NCBI RefSeq assembly: GCF_009193265.1 | Contig: NZ_VZZZ01000001.1 | Span: 1-64,000 of the forward strand | Reading direction: 5' to 3' | Length of the DNA stretch: 64,000 nt | Origin: Marinobacter changyiensis | Lineage (GTDB): Bacteria; Pseudomonadota; Gammaproteobacteria; Pseudomonadales; Oleiphilaceae | Shown: one piece after another, positions 1 to 8,497 of the stretch | Position numbering within the stretch: the first letter of the stretch is position 1 | How the letters are laid out: each line of letters starts with the position of its first letter | Program-made: the position numbers and the translations under genes | The notes under the pieces: model-generated | Databases searched by the model: none | What the model was told of the DNA's origin: nothing | What the model saw: the letters and a program-made list of their open reading frames with translations, nothing else

Positions 1-740
1 TTTCTGATGCCTTCGATCAGTGACGCAGCTTCAGTGAAAGCAGGACGGCGACGACCGTGATACTCCATCACAGGCCCCACATGATCAAACTCCACACCAA
101 ATTTCTTTAGAACACGCAGCAGAGCTGGCTCCATGACCGCCATCCAGTGCGTTATACCATGTTTGACAGACATCTGAAGAATAGCGGCGAAAATCCCCAG
201 ACTGATATAGGGCATGGCGCGTTTGCCATTTTCCGAATCGCTGTAACAGACCAAATCGCTGATGCCAGAAGCTGATTTGTCCTCGTTAAGACGCCGCCGA
301 AATTCCCGGCTAACCGCCATCCTGGATATCTCTGCTACCTGCTCGCGGCGTGCGCCTGCAAAAGCGTCCCGCGCATGCTGGTCCATCCGATGGAGACAGG
401 GGCTTTCCATGGGAAAATCGGCCTGCACGGGGTTGTCGCCCGCCATAACGAGACGAACGGCGGCGACGCTCTCTCCCGTCCTTCGGTGCCGGATCAGCGC
501 GTGGGCGGATCGCGGGTCGTATGCGTCGTGCTCGCGTTTATCGGCGAAGCAATTGGGGTCTTCAAAAGGCCGGTCGATGCAATAAACTTGATACCGAACT
601 TCGAATACTTCGTTAATCACCTCTGGAGATGTCGCCAACTGGACGCTGAATGCCGAGTTAAAAATGGTACTGACGTCTTCGTGAGCTTCTTGGTTTTTTG
701 TGTTTTTTATTTCATCTTGAGTTGCAAACCCTGTTTTCAT
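1..740 (-). CDS. PEP-CTERM/exosortase-associated-type N-acyltransferase (autoinducer-synthase-like), 3' end outside window
   Basis: This reading frame starts with ATG at 738-740, preceded by a GAGGA ribosome site, and runs off the left edge (about 246 codons visible). It shows the fold signature of the acyl-homoserine-lactone synthase/N-acyl amino acid synthase superfamily: a VFEVRYQVYC segment near residues 46-54, an acidic HDAYD motif near 71-75, then a strand ending AAVRLVM near 93-99. Such enzymes transfer an acyl chain from acyl-ACP to an amino-acid-like acceptor. No exosortase genes are visible here, so it is probably a stand-alone N-acyl amino acid synthase. It lies 117 bp downstream of a flavin oxidase gene on the same strand and may be co-transcribed with it. 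The acceptor cannot be read from sequence. Confidence 0.8.
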   Translation of the reverse strand, partial: MKTGFATQDEIKNTKNQEAHEDVSTIFNSAFSVQLATSPEVINEVFEVRYQVYCIDRPFEDPNCFADKREHDAYDPRSAHALIRHRRTGESVAAVRLVMAGDNPVQADFPMESPCLHRMDQHARDAFAGARREQVAEISRMAVSREFRRRLNEDKSASGISDLVCYSDSENGKRAMPYISLGIFAAILQMSVKHGITHWMAVMEPALLRVLKKFGVEFDHVGPVMEYHGRRRPAFTEAASLIEGIR

Positions 741-857
741 TTTTTGGTCCTCATTCTTTCCCGATCAGGGAGCTGTTATGGCGATAGTCGCAGTGAAAAA
801 AGCGCCGTCTTGATTCCATTTGACGGAGTACTACGGGTGCATCGAGGTTACAGCTCA

Positions 858-2492
858 TCAGACCTCGGAATGCTTGATCCTGGGCACGTAACGTCCGGGC
901 GCCAGGATAAAATTTGGGTCGACTGCAGCTTTCAGTTGGCTGGCAAGCCTGGAGAAAGCAGAGCCACCGGTATTCAGAATACCCATCGCGTCAATGTTGA
1001 GGCGGTAAGGCAGAAAGCCTTCCTTTTGCCCCGCCTCGCACAGTGCGCGATAACAATCGTTGGCCCGCGCTGTCGCATCCGCGTCCCTGCGATCAAAAAG
1101 CAAGGGAACGGTAGAGTCGAAACAGCGATCATTTACCGTCGTCAATGTAATGAGCGGATTGACACCGTACTGTGGGCAAATTCTTTCAATCATATTGATA
1201 TAGCTGCGAACGTCTTTTCCCCGTATCGGAACCAGCGGCGCGAACCATATGAGCCCACAGCCATCGCGTGCGGGGTTCTTGGGTTGCCCGGGTTCTGGCT
1301 GAGTCCCTGAGCGCCAATATGCCAGCGCCAACGCGACGTCATTAGGGGTGCCGTGCATGATTTGCAGTGCCCCCGAAAGCGTATCCGCCATGCCCTTGAC
1401 CCGTGTAGCAAGCCTATCGGGCAGCACGCGGGCAATGTTCCTCGCCAGGCCAACTTTTCGCCGGTTGATAAAGACGAGACGGTCAGTCACTGGGCCGAGA
1501 AGCCGCCGTAACGTGCGTCGGGCCGCTCGGGCCACCTCCTTTGACGCGTAAATCGCGCCGACCCCGCTCCACGCTGAAACGCCATGATTGTTGGCGAGAC
1601 TTGCGATTTCGTGAGCAGGCAGAACACCGTCAACGGCTTTGTCTTCAGGGAAAGGCGTCATCATCGAGAGCATGCGTTGGCTGTTGAGCAGGTTAACCGC
1701 CACAACCGAACCGCCGAGCGCTCGTAACACAGCCCTGACGGTTGGCACCAGCGCTTCCAGATTGGCGTCGTTTTTTGTGGAAAAGAAAAATGCGGTCACG
1801 GTTTCGGGAACTGGCGCAAGGACAATGGTCATCTTCACGACCACGCCGAAGTTCCCTTGGCTGAAAAGCCCGTCGAGATAAGGGCCGAGGCCCCATTTGA
1901 AAAGCCCGTCTACTTCCGCAGCACCAAGTTCGCTAAGCGGCGTCTGGTAAAGGCTGCCATCGGGCAAGATCGCTTCTATCTTTGTTACCGCCGCAAAATG
2001 GTCAGTTATCGGCGTGATGCCGTAACCCCGCTCAAGCGCATTACCCATAATGCTGCAGGTAGGGCCCGCGCCAGTCACCGGAACAAGGTAATTGCCTTCA
2101 TGACTATCAAGGAAGTCCCTGAGAGCGCCCTGGGTGACACCGGGCTCAACAGTGACAACACCCATTTCGGGATCAAAATCGGAAATACGGTCGAGTTGGC
2201 TAAGATCAAGGATGACGCAGCCGTCTTCAACAGGGTTGGCGCTACCATAGCCCCAGTTATTGCCTGTGCTCACGGGGTAGACGGCGACGTGCCAGCGCTG
2301 GGCGATCTGGAGAACCGCTGCGACCTGCTCCCGGTTCACTGGGCGAAGCACCGCGGGAATCGATCGCTTCGTTCCTGTTGTGGAGGCGCCAAAGTCTTCA
2401 GCACTGGCCGCGACGACGCCGGCTTCACCCAGGAGAGTGACCCACTCGGCAATTGCAGATTGAGTAAAGGTGCTGTTCACTGGCTTTTCCAC
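858..2492 (-). CDS. FAD-linked oxidase of the vanillyl-alcohol oxidase / p-cresol dehydrogenase family
   Basis: This is a 544-residue flavoprotein. An N-terminal PCMH-type FAD-binding domain (about residues 45-230) carries YPVSTGNNWGYG near 72-83, VILDLSQLDRI near 93-103, VEPGVT near 115-120 and GNALERGYGITPITDHF near 150-166. The latter and the GPYLDGLFSQGNFGVV stretch near 203-218 closely resemble the p-cresol methylhydroxylase flavoprotein. Family members oxidise para-substituted phenols such as p-cresol, eugenol and vanillyl alcohol. The C-terminal half is the cap/substrate domain. The frame opens at GTG (2490-2492) without a strong ribosome site; a second GTG lies four codons later. No cytochrome c partner gene is adjacent, which favours an oxidase over a dehydrogenase. 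The acyltransferase gene follows on the same strand. Confidence 0.85.
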   Translation of the reverse strand: MEKPVNSTFTQSAIAEWVTLLGEAGVVAASAEDFGASTTGTKRSIPAVLRPVNREQVAAVLQIAQRWHVAVYPVSTGNNWGYGSANPVEDGCVILDLSQLDRISDFDPEMGVVTVEPGVTQGALRDFLDSHEGNYLVPVTGAGPTCSIMGNALERGYGITPITDHFAAVTKIEAILPDGSLYQTPLSELGAAEVDGLFKWGLGPYLDGLFSQGNFGVVVKMTIVLAPVPETVTAFFFSTKNDANLEALVPTVRAVLRALGGSVVAVNLLNSQRMLSMMTPFPEDKAVDGVLPAHEIASLANNHGVSAWSGVGAIYASKEVARAARRTLRRLLGPVTDRLVFINRRKVGLARNIARVLPDRLATRVKGMADTLSGALQIMHGTPNDVALALAYWRSGTQPEPGQPKNPARDGCGLIWFAPLVPIRGKDVRSYINMIERICPQYGVNPLITLTTVNDRCFDSTVPLLFDRRDADATARANDCYRALCEAGQKEGFLPYRLNIDAMGILNTGGSAFSRLASQLKAAVDPNFILAPGRYVPRIKHSEV

Positions 2493-3061
2493 GGTCGATC
2501 GATGATTTCTATAAAAGTTCGATTAATGTTCGATTAATGTTCGCAAGCGCACTGATAATCAGTGGTTGGAAGAGTATAGACGAGATAAGGATGGCAAAAC
2601 ATGTCGTAGCATTACGACTTTGAAAATAATTTTTATCAAGTAATTAATATGGAAACAAACAGTTGGAGTTAAGTAACAATAATACGCTGGAGGTTTATTT
2701 ATTAAAACAACTTAACTTGGGTTAAGTTCTGTATTGTTAAAACGAGTAAACTAATGTATTTTTGATGACCTGTTATTGCATAAGTAACTGAAAAATAGTG
2801 CATTTCAATCTTATTGGCTGTGATGACTGCGGTGCTGTCGGCGATCGAAGTCGGTCCAGTCTTTGGAGCAGAGGCCACAAGAGCGTTTGCAGGCTTCAAA
2901 ATAAGCCTGTCCTCGTTTCTCGAAAAAAATGGCCTGCACTTAATCGTTATCCCTCATTTTCCAGACTCATAAACCATTCGCCGGTATGACGTGAGTCAAC
3001 CCTACGGTATACGCATCAATGTTAGATTAGTAATACATTCCATAGGAAGAGAGAGCGTATC
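2493..3061. other. Gene-poor, AT-rich intergenic region
   Basis: About 570 bp separate the flavoenzyme (minus) from uspA (plus). It is noticeably richer in A and T than its surroundings and should hold both promoters. I see an 11-bp tandem repeat at 2517-2543 and a short inverted repeat, GTCGTA-GCAT-TACGAC, at 2603-2618. A 49-codon open frame on the plus strand (2823-2972, beginning MTAVLSAIEVG) has no recognisable homology and no convincing ribosome site, so I do not call it a gene. Confidence 0.6.
2517..2543. repeat. 11-bp tandem repeat upstream of the flavoenzyme gene
   Basis: The unit GTTCGATTAAT occurs at 2517-2527 and 2528-2538, and a partial third copy GTTCG is at 2539-2543. The repeat lies 25-50 bp before the flavoenzyme start, on helical-turn spacing (11 bp). 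It could be a binding site for a regulator that recognises direct repeats. No specific regulator is identifiable. Confidence 0.6.
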
Positions 3062-3502
3062 ATGGCCAATGTTACTTCGAGCATCGTTGTCGCTTGCGAC
3101 GGTTCAGAGGAATCGTTACACGCAGCAAAAATGGCAGCCGAACTGTCAAAAGCCACCGGTCACCCGCTCAAGCTGTTAACCGTATTCCCAGGCTCAAAGG
3201 TAGAGAGGATGGTCATCAGCGGCGTATGGCCCAGTGATCTTGAGGAAGAGCAAAAGGATTTTGGGCGCAAAGTGTTCGATGCCGTGAAAGAGGCCGTGAG
3301 AGGGCAAGCCGATCCAACCGAAGAAATTCTGCTCAAAGGTGAACCGGCCCACGAAATCATCGAGTATCTGCAAGCCAATCCGGGCATTCATCTGGTTTTG
3401 GGAAGGCGCGGCCATTCGATGGTGCGCAGCCTGACTCTGGGCAGCATCAGCGAAAAGGTCGTCAGGCACGCCACCGGGCCGATTACCGTTGTAAGCGCAT
3501 AA
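3062..3502 (+). CDS. Universal stress protein, UspA family
   Basis: This 146-residue single-domain protein is typical of the family. It begins with SSIVVACDGSEES (beta-1 and the first nucleotide-binding loop) and ends with the ATP-binding signature G-RRGHSMVRSLTLGSISEKVVRHA followed by ITVV (about residues 118-144). ATP-binding UspA proteins are cytoplasmic and are induced by starvation and respiratory stress. An AGAGAGAG ribosome site precedes the ATG at 3062. The gene stands alone: the upstream neighbour is divergent and the downstream one convergent. Confidence 0.92.
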   Translation: MANVTSSIVVACDGSEESLHAAKMAAELSKATGHPLKLLTVFPGSKVERMVISGVWPSDLEEEQKDFGRKVFDAVKEAVRGQADPTEEILLKGEPAHEIIEYLQANPGIHLVLGRRGHSMVRSLTLGSISEKVVRHATGPITVVSA

Positions 3503-3549
3503 CAGCGGCCCTGCTGCGGGATCAGGTCAGGATGCCAGAAGCGCCAGGC

Positions 3550-4548
3550 TCATGCTCCGTGATCGTCTGTGTCGGTAGCCTTTAACATGGCACGAATGCG
3601 GTCAATGTGGACTTGAGAATCTTTAGCCCGCAAGGAGATTGATGAGGCAGATTTTTTGCTTTCAATTTTACTCATGGTTACGAGTAGGTTCTGGCGCTCT
3701 TCAAACATTCTCAGCGCAACCCAGAGAGTTTCTTCGAGCTTTTCAGTTTGTTGAGCAAGCAACGCTGAGGAGGTAAACGCATGGCCGGTATGACAGCGAT
3801 ACCTCAGAAGTTCCTCTTCCGCCACTTTCCACAACACCCCACCACAGTCCGGACAATTATACGGCACCTGCTCGCCGAGCGCCTCGACAGAAGGCAAATC
3901 GCTTAAAACCCGCTGTGCAATCTTTGCCTCGATCACTATGTCTTCCGGAGGCTGCTCGTTCTCCGGTAGTTGTCTCCTTACGAGATCGGATAGCAACGCC
4001 CCCATCTCGGCTATTGGCAAGCAATAATCGGCGCCAACATTCGCTATTACCGATTGCGACATGTCCGGATAAGACGCTTCCTCAGGATCTTGTGCGATGC
4101 AGACTCCTCCGCATCTTTTGATAGCCATCATGCCACTGGTGCCATCATCCAGGTATCCTGTGAGGATAATTCCTATTACCCGGTTGCCATAGGCCACTGC
4201 TGCAGAACGAAACAAGGGGTCAATAGCTGGCCGGGAACGGTTTTCCCTGGCACCTTTGGTGACGAGGATCTTTCCTTTCACAATCAGCATGTGTTGATCT
4301 GATGGCGCCAGATAAATATGTCCGTTTTTGAATGCTTGTTTATCGTGCGCTTGTACACACGTAAGACTGCCACTCTCATTTAAAACTTTGACTAACGCAT
4401 CTCCGGTAGTATGCGCACCCATGTGGTTGACTATAAAAATGGGTGCCGGAAAATGCTTCGGAATTTGCGCTACGAACTCCTTTAATGCTGCCATGCCACC
4501 GGCGGACGCTCCAATGACAATGAGCATTGAATTTCTGTTTTCCTGCAT
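3550..4548 (-). CDS. Stand-alone CheB-type protein-glutamate methylesterase with C-terminal zinc ribbon
   Basis: I place the start at 4548 because GGAGGTGGCG sits directly before that ATG, although the open frame continues to 4653. The 332-residue product has no receiver domain. Its CheB catalytic domain shows GASAGG with Ser15, VNHMGAH with His42 and LTGYLDDGTSG with Asp135, matching the Ser-His-Asp triad. After about residue 225 come CPDCGG and RCHTGH, a probable zinc ribbon, and then a helical tail of about 70 residues. CheB enzymes demethylate or deamidate chemoreceptors. No cheR, cheA or receptor gene is nearby, so this is likely part of a non-chemotaxis or stress-associated CheB family. 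It is convergent with uspA. Confidence 0.85.
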   Translation of the reverse strand: MQENRNSMLIVIGASAGGMAALKEFVAQIPKHFPAPIFIVNHMGAHTTGDALVKVLNESGSLTCVQAHDKQAFKNGHIYLAPSDQHMLIVKGKILVTKGARENRSRPAIDPLFRSAAVAYGNRVIGIILTGYLDDGTSGMMAIKRCGGVCIAQDPEEASYPDMSQSVIANVGADYCLPIAEMGALLSDLVRRQLPENEQPPEDIVIEAKIAQRVLSDLPSVEALGEQVPYNCPDCGGVLWKVAEEELLRYRCHTGHAFTSSALLAQQTEKLEETLWVALRMFEERQNLLVTMSKIESKKSASSISLRAKDSQVHIDRIRAMLKATDTDDHGA

Positions 4549-4805
4549 CGCCACCTCCATCGATGGAGCGGGTTCTAAAAGCCGGGTTTGAGACCACGGA
4601 TGAATCAATGAGTCAGGCTTAATATAGCCCTGAGCATCCGCCTCCGCATTCACAAAAGCAAGAATCAGGGCAGATCACTCTTGCGCGATCACTGAGCCAA
4701 CTTTAACCACATTCTTGTAGGAGCCTGGTAAGCCTTATAGGCAACGGATTACAAAAGCGCAGGAGCGAGACAGATTTTGTTTCTCAAGGGCGATGCATTA
4801 CAACG

Positions 4806-6107
4806 TCAATTCATTAGCCACGCTGTCACTACCGCCCCAACCACCGCCAATCCCAAAGGCACAACCAGATAGCGGCCCAACCCTTCGCCGATAACCGACG
4901 CCATGCCCGCCTTCACCAGACTGTTTACCACTGCTGCAATCAGGATGCCGTAAGTGGCCACCTGCAAGCCCAGCTCGCCCTCTGACCCCGTACCTGCCAT
5001 GCGCGCAAAGGAAAGGGTGATGGGATCCACATCTGTAATCCCGGTGGCCGCGGCCAGCAGATAGATGCCAGTATCCCCCAGCCAGGATCGCAGCAATTCC
5101 GCCAGCACCAGCACCAGTGTCAACACCAGGCCCATCAGCAGCGCCGCTTTCAGGTCCAAGGGGTTAGGCCGCTTGTGGGGGCTGAAATCGTTGCCGTCAG
5201 CCAGATTCGTGTGTTTGCGCCACTGGCGCCAGGACAGCCCGTAAAGAATGACGACCGCCACCAGCAACGGCGGCCCCAGCAGCCAGGCCAAAGGCGGGTG
5301 AATGATGGCGCTGACCAGAAGGATGCGCGGGAACATGGTGCCCCAGGCCAGCATGATGCCGGTGGCTAGCAGTGGCGTCAGTTCGGGCATCTCCCGCGAC
5401 AGCCGGGCGTAATGGAGGGTCAGTGCGGTGGAGGAACTGAGTCCGGCAAACAACCCGGTAAACACAATTCCTTTGCGGGCGCCGCCGATGCGCATGGCGA
5501 AGTGGCCAACAAAGGAGATCGAGGCGATCAGCACGACCATCCACCAGATTTCGTAGGGATTGAGCACGCCGCCGGGCCCAAAGTCCTGGTTGGGCAGGTT
5601 AGGCAGCATCACCACACTGATCAGCAGCAGTTTAAGGGCGGCATCGAGCTCTTTTTCTTCCAGCAGGGTCAACAGGCGATGGATCTCGGCCTTGTTGTCG
5701 AGAATGATCGCGGTAACCACGGCCGAACCTGCGGCCAGGGCCACATGCCCCTGCATGGCCAGGGCGCCGAAGGTAAAGGTCAGCAGCAGGCTGATGGCAC
5801 CGGTAATGCTGACATTCTGATCCTGAGCCGCCCGCAGCCGATAACCATTGACCGCAACAATAGTCAGACACAGCAGCACGACCGCCAACAGCCACTCGCC
5901 CATGGTCCGGGCCAGCAACATCGACAGGCCACCGAGCAGGCCGGTGAGAGTATAGGTGCGAATACCGGCGACACGCTCGCCGGCAGAGCGCTCGCGCTGG
6001 CTCCAGCCACGCTGGATGCCGATCAGCAAACCCAGCAGCAGGGCCACTGCAAGGCCGGCCAGGTCCGGGTGACTGTCCAGCAGAGGGTTGGCGGCAAAGT
6101 CGGGCAT
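4806..6107 (-). CDS. MgtC/SapB and DUF4010 domain inner-membrane protein
   Basis: This is a roughly 433-residue polytopic membrane protein with about 11-12 hydrophobic segments. The N-terminal part (LAVALLLGLLIGIQRGW, then RVAGIRTYTLTGLLGG) is the MgtC/SapB-like domain; the rest matches DUF4010, including the GLSSSTALTLHYARLS segment and GLYLLAAATGITDVDPIT-like motif near the C-terminus. The function of the family is not settled. I prefer the ATG at 6107 because the protein then begins directly before the conserved domain. The frame stays open to 6239, and the 44 extra residues look unrelated. Neither start has a strong ribosome site. Confidence 0.82.
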   Translation of the reverse strand: MPDFAANPLLDSHPDLAGLAVALLLGLLIGIQRGWSQRERSAGERVAGIRTYTLTGLLGGLSMLLARTMGEWLLAVVLLCLTIVAVNGYRLRAAQDQNVSITGAISLLLTFTFGALAMQGHVALAAGSAVVTAIILDNKAEIHRLLTLLEEKELDAALKLLLISVVMLPNLPNQDFGPGGVLNPYEIWWMVVLIASISFVGHFAMRIGGARKGIVFTGLFAGLSSSTALTLHYARLSREMPELTPLLATGIMLAWGTMFPRILLVSAIIHPPLAWLLGPPLLVAVVILYGLSWRQWRKHTNLADGNDFSPHKRPNPLDLKAALLMGLVLTLVLVLAELLRSWLGDTGIYLLAAATGITDVDPITLSFARMAGTGSEGELGLQVATYGILIAAVVNSLVKAGMASVIGEGLGRYLVVPLGLAVVGAVVTAWLMN

Positions 6108-6323
6108 AGACGTGGTCTTTTGGGCAAAGGGAAATACGTTTAAACAGTTAATAGATAATAAATGAAAGAGCCATCCGTCTTTATGATGTCCCTCAAGTGT
6201 TGCCTTGATAAGCTTTTCAGGCAGCTTGGATCGCGGCATTCAGGACGGAACACTACCTCTCGATGAGGTTGCAGAAAGCCTTAGGCAGTGCTCGGAATGC
6301 CATTCGCAAACCGGGAGACTGTT

Positions 6324-6515
6324 ATGCACCAACCCCTGACTCCGAAAACCCTCAGCGTTGGTGCCGAACAGCTGGCGAAGATTGATCCCGATCTTGGGCG
6401 CTTATTCCTGCGTTTGGGCACCCCGCCTTTGTGGGCGACGCTGGTACAGATCATTATCTGGAGGCTCGAGACCAGCTTTGATGCAGAAACCGCCGCAATC
6501 GCCAGTACAGATTGA
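6324..6515 (+). pseudogene. N-terminal fragment of an HhH-GPD DNA-3-methyladenine glycosylase-like gene
   Basis: The 63-residue frame begins at an ATG preceded by GGGAG. The part AEQLAKIDPDLGRLFLRLG, then TPPLWA and TLVQIII, resembles the N-terminus of helix-hairpin-helix DNA glycosylases, where the same elements lead into a QQVS helix. Here the linker between PPLWA and TLVQIII appears shortened, and the frame diverges and stops soon after. The catalytic HhH-GPD region is absent. I read this as a deletion remnant; the identification rests on a short stretch and is tentative. Confidence 0.5.
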
Positions 6516-6603
6516 GCGAAATAACATCAACCAGAGGTCAATAGCGTCCACACACATTCGGGCTAAGATGATGTAATAGACTTCTCAAAAGAGACGAAAC
6601 GCC

Positions 6604-7113
6604 ATGCAACCGGACCATTTTGATAAAGAAGCACTGATCGAATGCGGCCACGGCCGACTCTTTCCGGGGGCGACACGACTACCCCTTGACCAGATGCTGA
6701 TGCTCGACCGCATTACCCACATCAACGACAGCGACGGCCTTTATGGCAAAGGCAGTCTGATCGCCGAGCTGGACATCCACCCCGACCTCTGGTTTTTCCG
6801 CTGCCACTTCGAGGGTGACCCGGTGATGCCTGGCTGTCTGGGCCTGGACGCGCTCTGGCAACTGGTTGGCTTCTATCTGGCCTGGGGCGGGGGCAAACAC
6901 AAGGGCCGTGCCCTGGGCGCGGGGGAAGTGAAATTTTTCGGCCAGGTGCTGCCCCACAACAAACTGGTGCGTTACCACCTGGACATCAAGCGCGTCATCC
7001 GGCGCAAGCTGACCATGGCCATCGCCGATGGCCGCATGGAAGTGGATGGCCGTGAGATCTACACCGCCAAGGACCTGCGTGTCGGCCTATTTGAGTCCAC
7101 CGATGATTTCTAA
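6604..7113 (+). CDS. fabA: 3-hydroxydecanoyl-[ACP] dehydratase/isomerase
   Basis: The 169-residue protein has the usual FabA length and sequence. [13 protein letters not shown] near residues 65-77 contains the catalytic His68, and the helix beginning LGLDALWQ carries Asp82. FabA dehydrates 3-hydroxyacyl-ACP and isomerises trans-2- to cis-3-decenoyl-ACP, the branch point for unsaturated fatty acids, acting as a cytoplasmic dimer. An AAAGAGACG ribosome site precedes the start. In related bacteria fabA is followed by fabB. Here only a broken fabB follows, 47 bp downstream, so an intact FabB or equivalent must be encoded elsewhere. Confidence 0.96.
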   Translation: MQPDHFDKEALIECGHGRLFPGATRLPLDQMLMLDRITHINDSDGLYGKGSLIAELDIHPDLWFFRCHFEGDPVMPGCLGLDALWQLVGFYLAWGGGKHKGRALGAGEVKFFGQVLPHNKLVRYHLDIKRVIRRKLTMAIADGRMEVDGREIYTAKDLRVGLFESTDDF

Positions 7114-7160
7114 TCCAGTGTGGACAAGGAGCAGTGAGCAACTGAACAGGAGCTTTTGAT

Positions 7161-7483
7161 ATGCGGCGCGTCGGAATTACCGGCGTCAACTATGGCATCA
7201 CTTCTGCCTGCGCTACTGGTGCTCACGCCATCGGCCAAGCCGCCGACCTCATTGTCTGGGGGCGCCAGGACACGATGTTTGCCGGCGGCGGCGAAGATCT
7301 CCACTGGACCCTCAGTTTGCTGTTCGATGCCATGGCTCCGCCAACATAGCGAACCTGGATCCCGGCGCAGAGGGCTTTCCCATTGTTCACGAGCGGAAGG
7401 ACAACGTGTCGCTGCCCTTGGTCATGAGTAACAGCTTCGGCTTTGGTGGCACCAACGCCAGCCTGGTGTTCAGAAAGATTTAA
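7161..7483 (+). pseudogene. fabB: fabB (3-oxoacyl-[ACP] synthase I) remnant with two internal deletions
   Basis: The remnant keeps three pieces of FabB in the correct order. The first is the N-terminus MRRVGITG. It is joined in frame to the active-site block [14 protein letters not shown], which continues through [20 protein letters not shown] frameshifted junction near 7338 then leads to the C-terminus ([16 protein letters not shown] and VMSNSFGFGGTNASLVFRKI), ending at 7483. About 108 of the expected 400 or so codons remain. The losses correspond to roughly residues 9-153 and 218-345 of a normal FabB. The catalytic Cys survives but both catalytic His residues are gone. The product cannot be functional. 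Confidence 0.88.
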
Positions 7484-7823
7484 CCAACCCGGGGAGGGGC
7501 AGCCTAGCCGACCGGAAGGCGGCTGGTGACTGCCCCATCCAGCGCTTGAAGGCACGGCTGAACGCACTGAGTTCCGAGAACCCAAGCATCTCCGCCACCT
7601 CAACCAGCGGCCGGTCGCGGTCCTGAATGTAGGTCAGCGCCAACTTGCGCCGGACCTCCTGCAACAGCCCGGCAAAGGTCTGGTTTTCTACCTTGAGGCG
7701 TTTATGAAGTGTGTAGCGACTCATGCACAGCTCGGACGAGATCGACTCGACCTTTACCCGCCCCGATTCCAGCTGGCTGGTAATGAGCGCCGCCACTCGC
7801 TGGCCCAACGATCCTGAACTCAT
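7470..7823 (-). pseudogene. AraC-family regulator, C-terminal DNA-binding domain only
   Basis: The 117-residue frame contains a complete AraC double helix-turn-helix: VESISSELCMSRYTLHKRLK near residues 25-44, then VAEMLGFSELSAFSRAFKRWMGQSPAAFR near 76-104. Regulators of this type normally have about 220 residues of N-terminal sensor domain, and none is encoded upstream. Its last 14 bp overlap the tail of the fabB remnant on the other strand. It is either a truncated remnant or a free-standing DNA-binding domain. Given the surrounding debris I favour a remnant, though expression is possible. Confidence 0.65.
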
Positions 7824-8038
7824 CTGATCCCCCGATACAAACGTTCAATAATGTCATCTTGCCACCTAACTCATTCAGCGTACACATGTTAGCTTAATCA
7901 GGAGTCTCCGTCCTTGAGACTGGTCAATTTGCAGCTGCGTTCGTGGCTTGCCAAGAGTATGGAGGGCTTCCGCGGTGTCGACGATCAAATAGGGGCGTCC
8001 GGAAAAAGGATAAAGCAGATGGCAGCCGAAATTTAATT

Positions 8039-8070
8039 GGGGACTTTTGCAACGAAGGCAAAAGCCCCTT
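8039..8070 (-). terminator. Probable terminator of the cupin gene
   Basis: GGGG-A-CTTTTGC pairs with GGCAAAAG-CCCC across an AACGAA loop (one bulged A). It lies about 15 bp past the cupin stop codon on the minus strand. The following run is AATTAAATTT rather than a pure T tract, so termination strength is uncertain. Confidence 0.55.
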
Positions 8071-8084
8071 AAACCTTGGATGGG

Positions 8085-8471
8085 TTAACTGCTGAGTTGT
8101 TGCTTGATGTGATCCAGCACCAGACCATGTCCATGTTGAGGACTGAATATTACAGTGTCGGTATCCTCTTCAGCCCGAACGCTGTGTCCCGGAGGCCAGC
8201 AGAACATGTCTCCCGCCCTGGAGGTTTCCTCGGTATGATCAGAATATAGCGCTGTAATCGCACCTTTTACGACGTAACCCCAGTGTGGGCTCTGGCAACT
8301 ATCCCCTTCCAGCCCGTGCAACAAGTCGGTGATATCGGTACCGCCGCCAAATGAGAAATACTCAGCGCCCATCTTCCCGAACCCCGTCACATCGCCAAAA
8401 TTCTTTTGCTGTCTGGCAACGGCTCCGGGTACATCAATCTGGACAGGAATATCTTCTTTCGCTGTACGCAT
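8085..8471 (-). CDS. Cupin domain protein
   Basis: This 128-residue protein consists of one cupin fold. The first motif includes SPHWGYVVKGAITALY near residues 61-76, and the second includes AGDMFCWPPGHSVRAEEDT near 86-104. The first motif keeps one clear His and the second another, so metal binding is possible but not certain. The end (VIFSPQHGHGLVLDHIKQQL) is a typical C-terminal helix. An AGGAGG ribosome site precedes the ATG at 8471. It appears monocistronic, with a palindrome just upstream and a terminator downstream. Its substrate is unknown. Confidence 0.8.
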   Translation of the reverse strand: MRTAKEDIPVQIDVPGAVARQQKNFGDVTGFGKMGAEYFSFGGGTDITDLLHGLEGDSCQSPHWGYVVKGAITALYSDHTEETSRAGDMFCWPPGHSVRAEEDTDTVIFSPQHGHGLVLDHIKQQLSS

Positions 8472-8497
8472 AATGTGTCCTCCTTATCCGAGGTACC

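Noticed and set aside
375..1310. 311-codon plus-strand open frame overlapping the acyltransferase and flavoenzyme genes
   Set aside because: It is antisense to two genes with clear family motifs, and its translation has no recognisable domain.
2702..2972. Short open frames on both strands in the gap before uspA
   Set aside because: No ribosome site, no recognisable family, and the two frames overlap each other antisense.
5412..6143. Long plus-strand frame rich in Gln, His and Gly
   Set aside because: It is the shadow of the DUF4010 membrane protein; low-complexity composition reflects the complement of hydrophobic codons.
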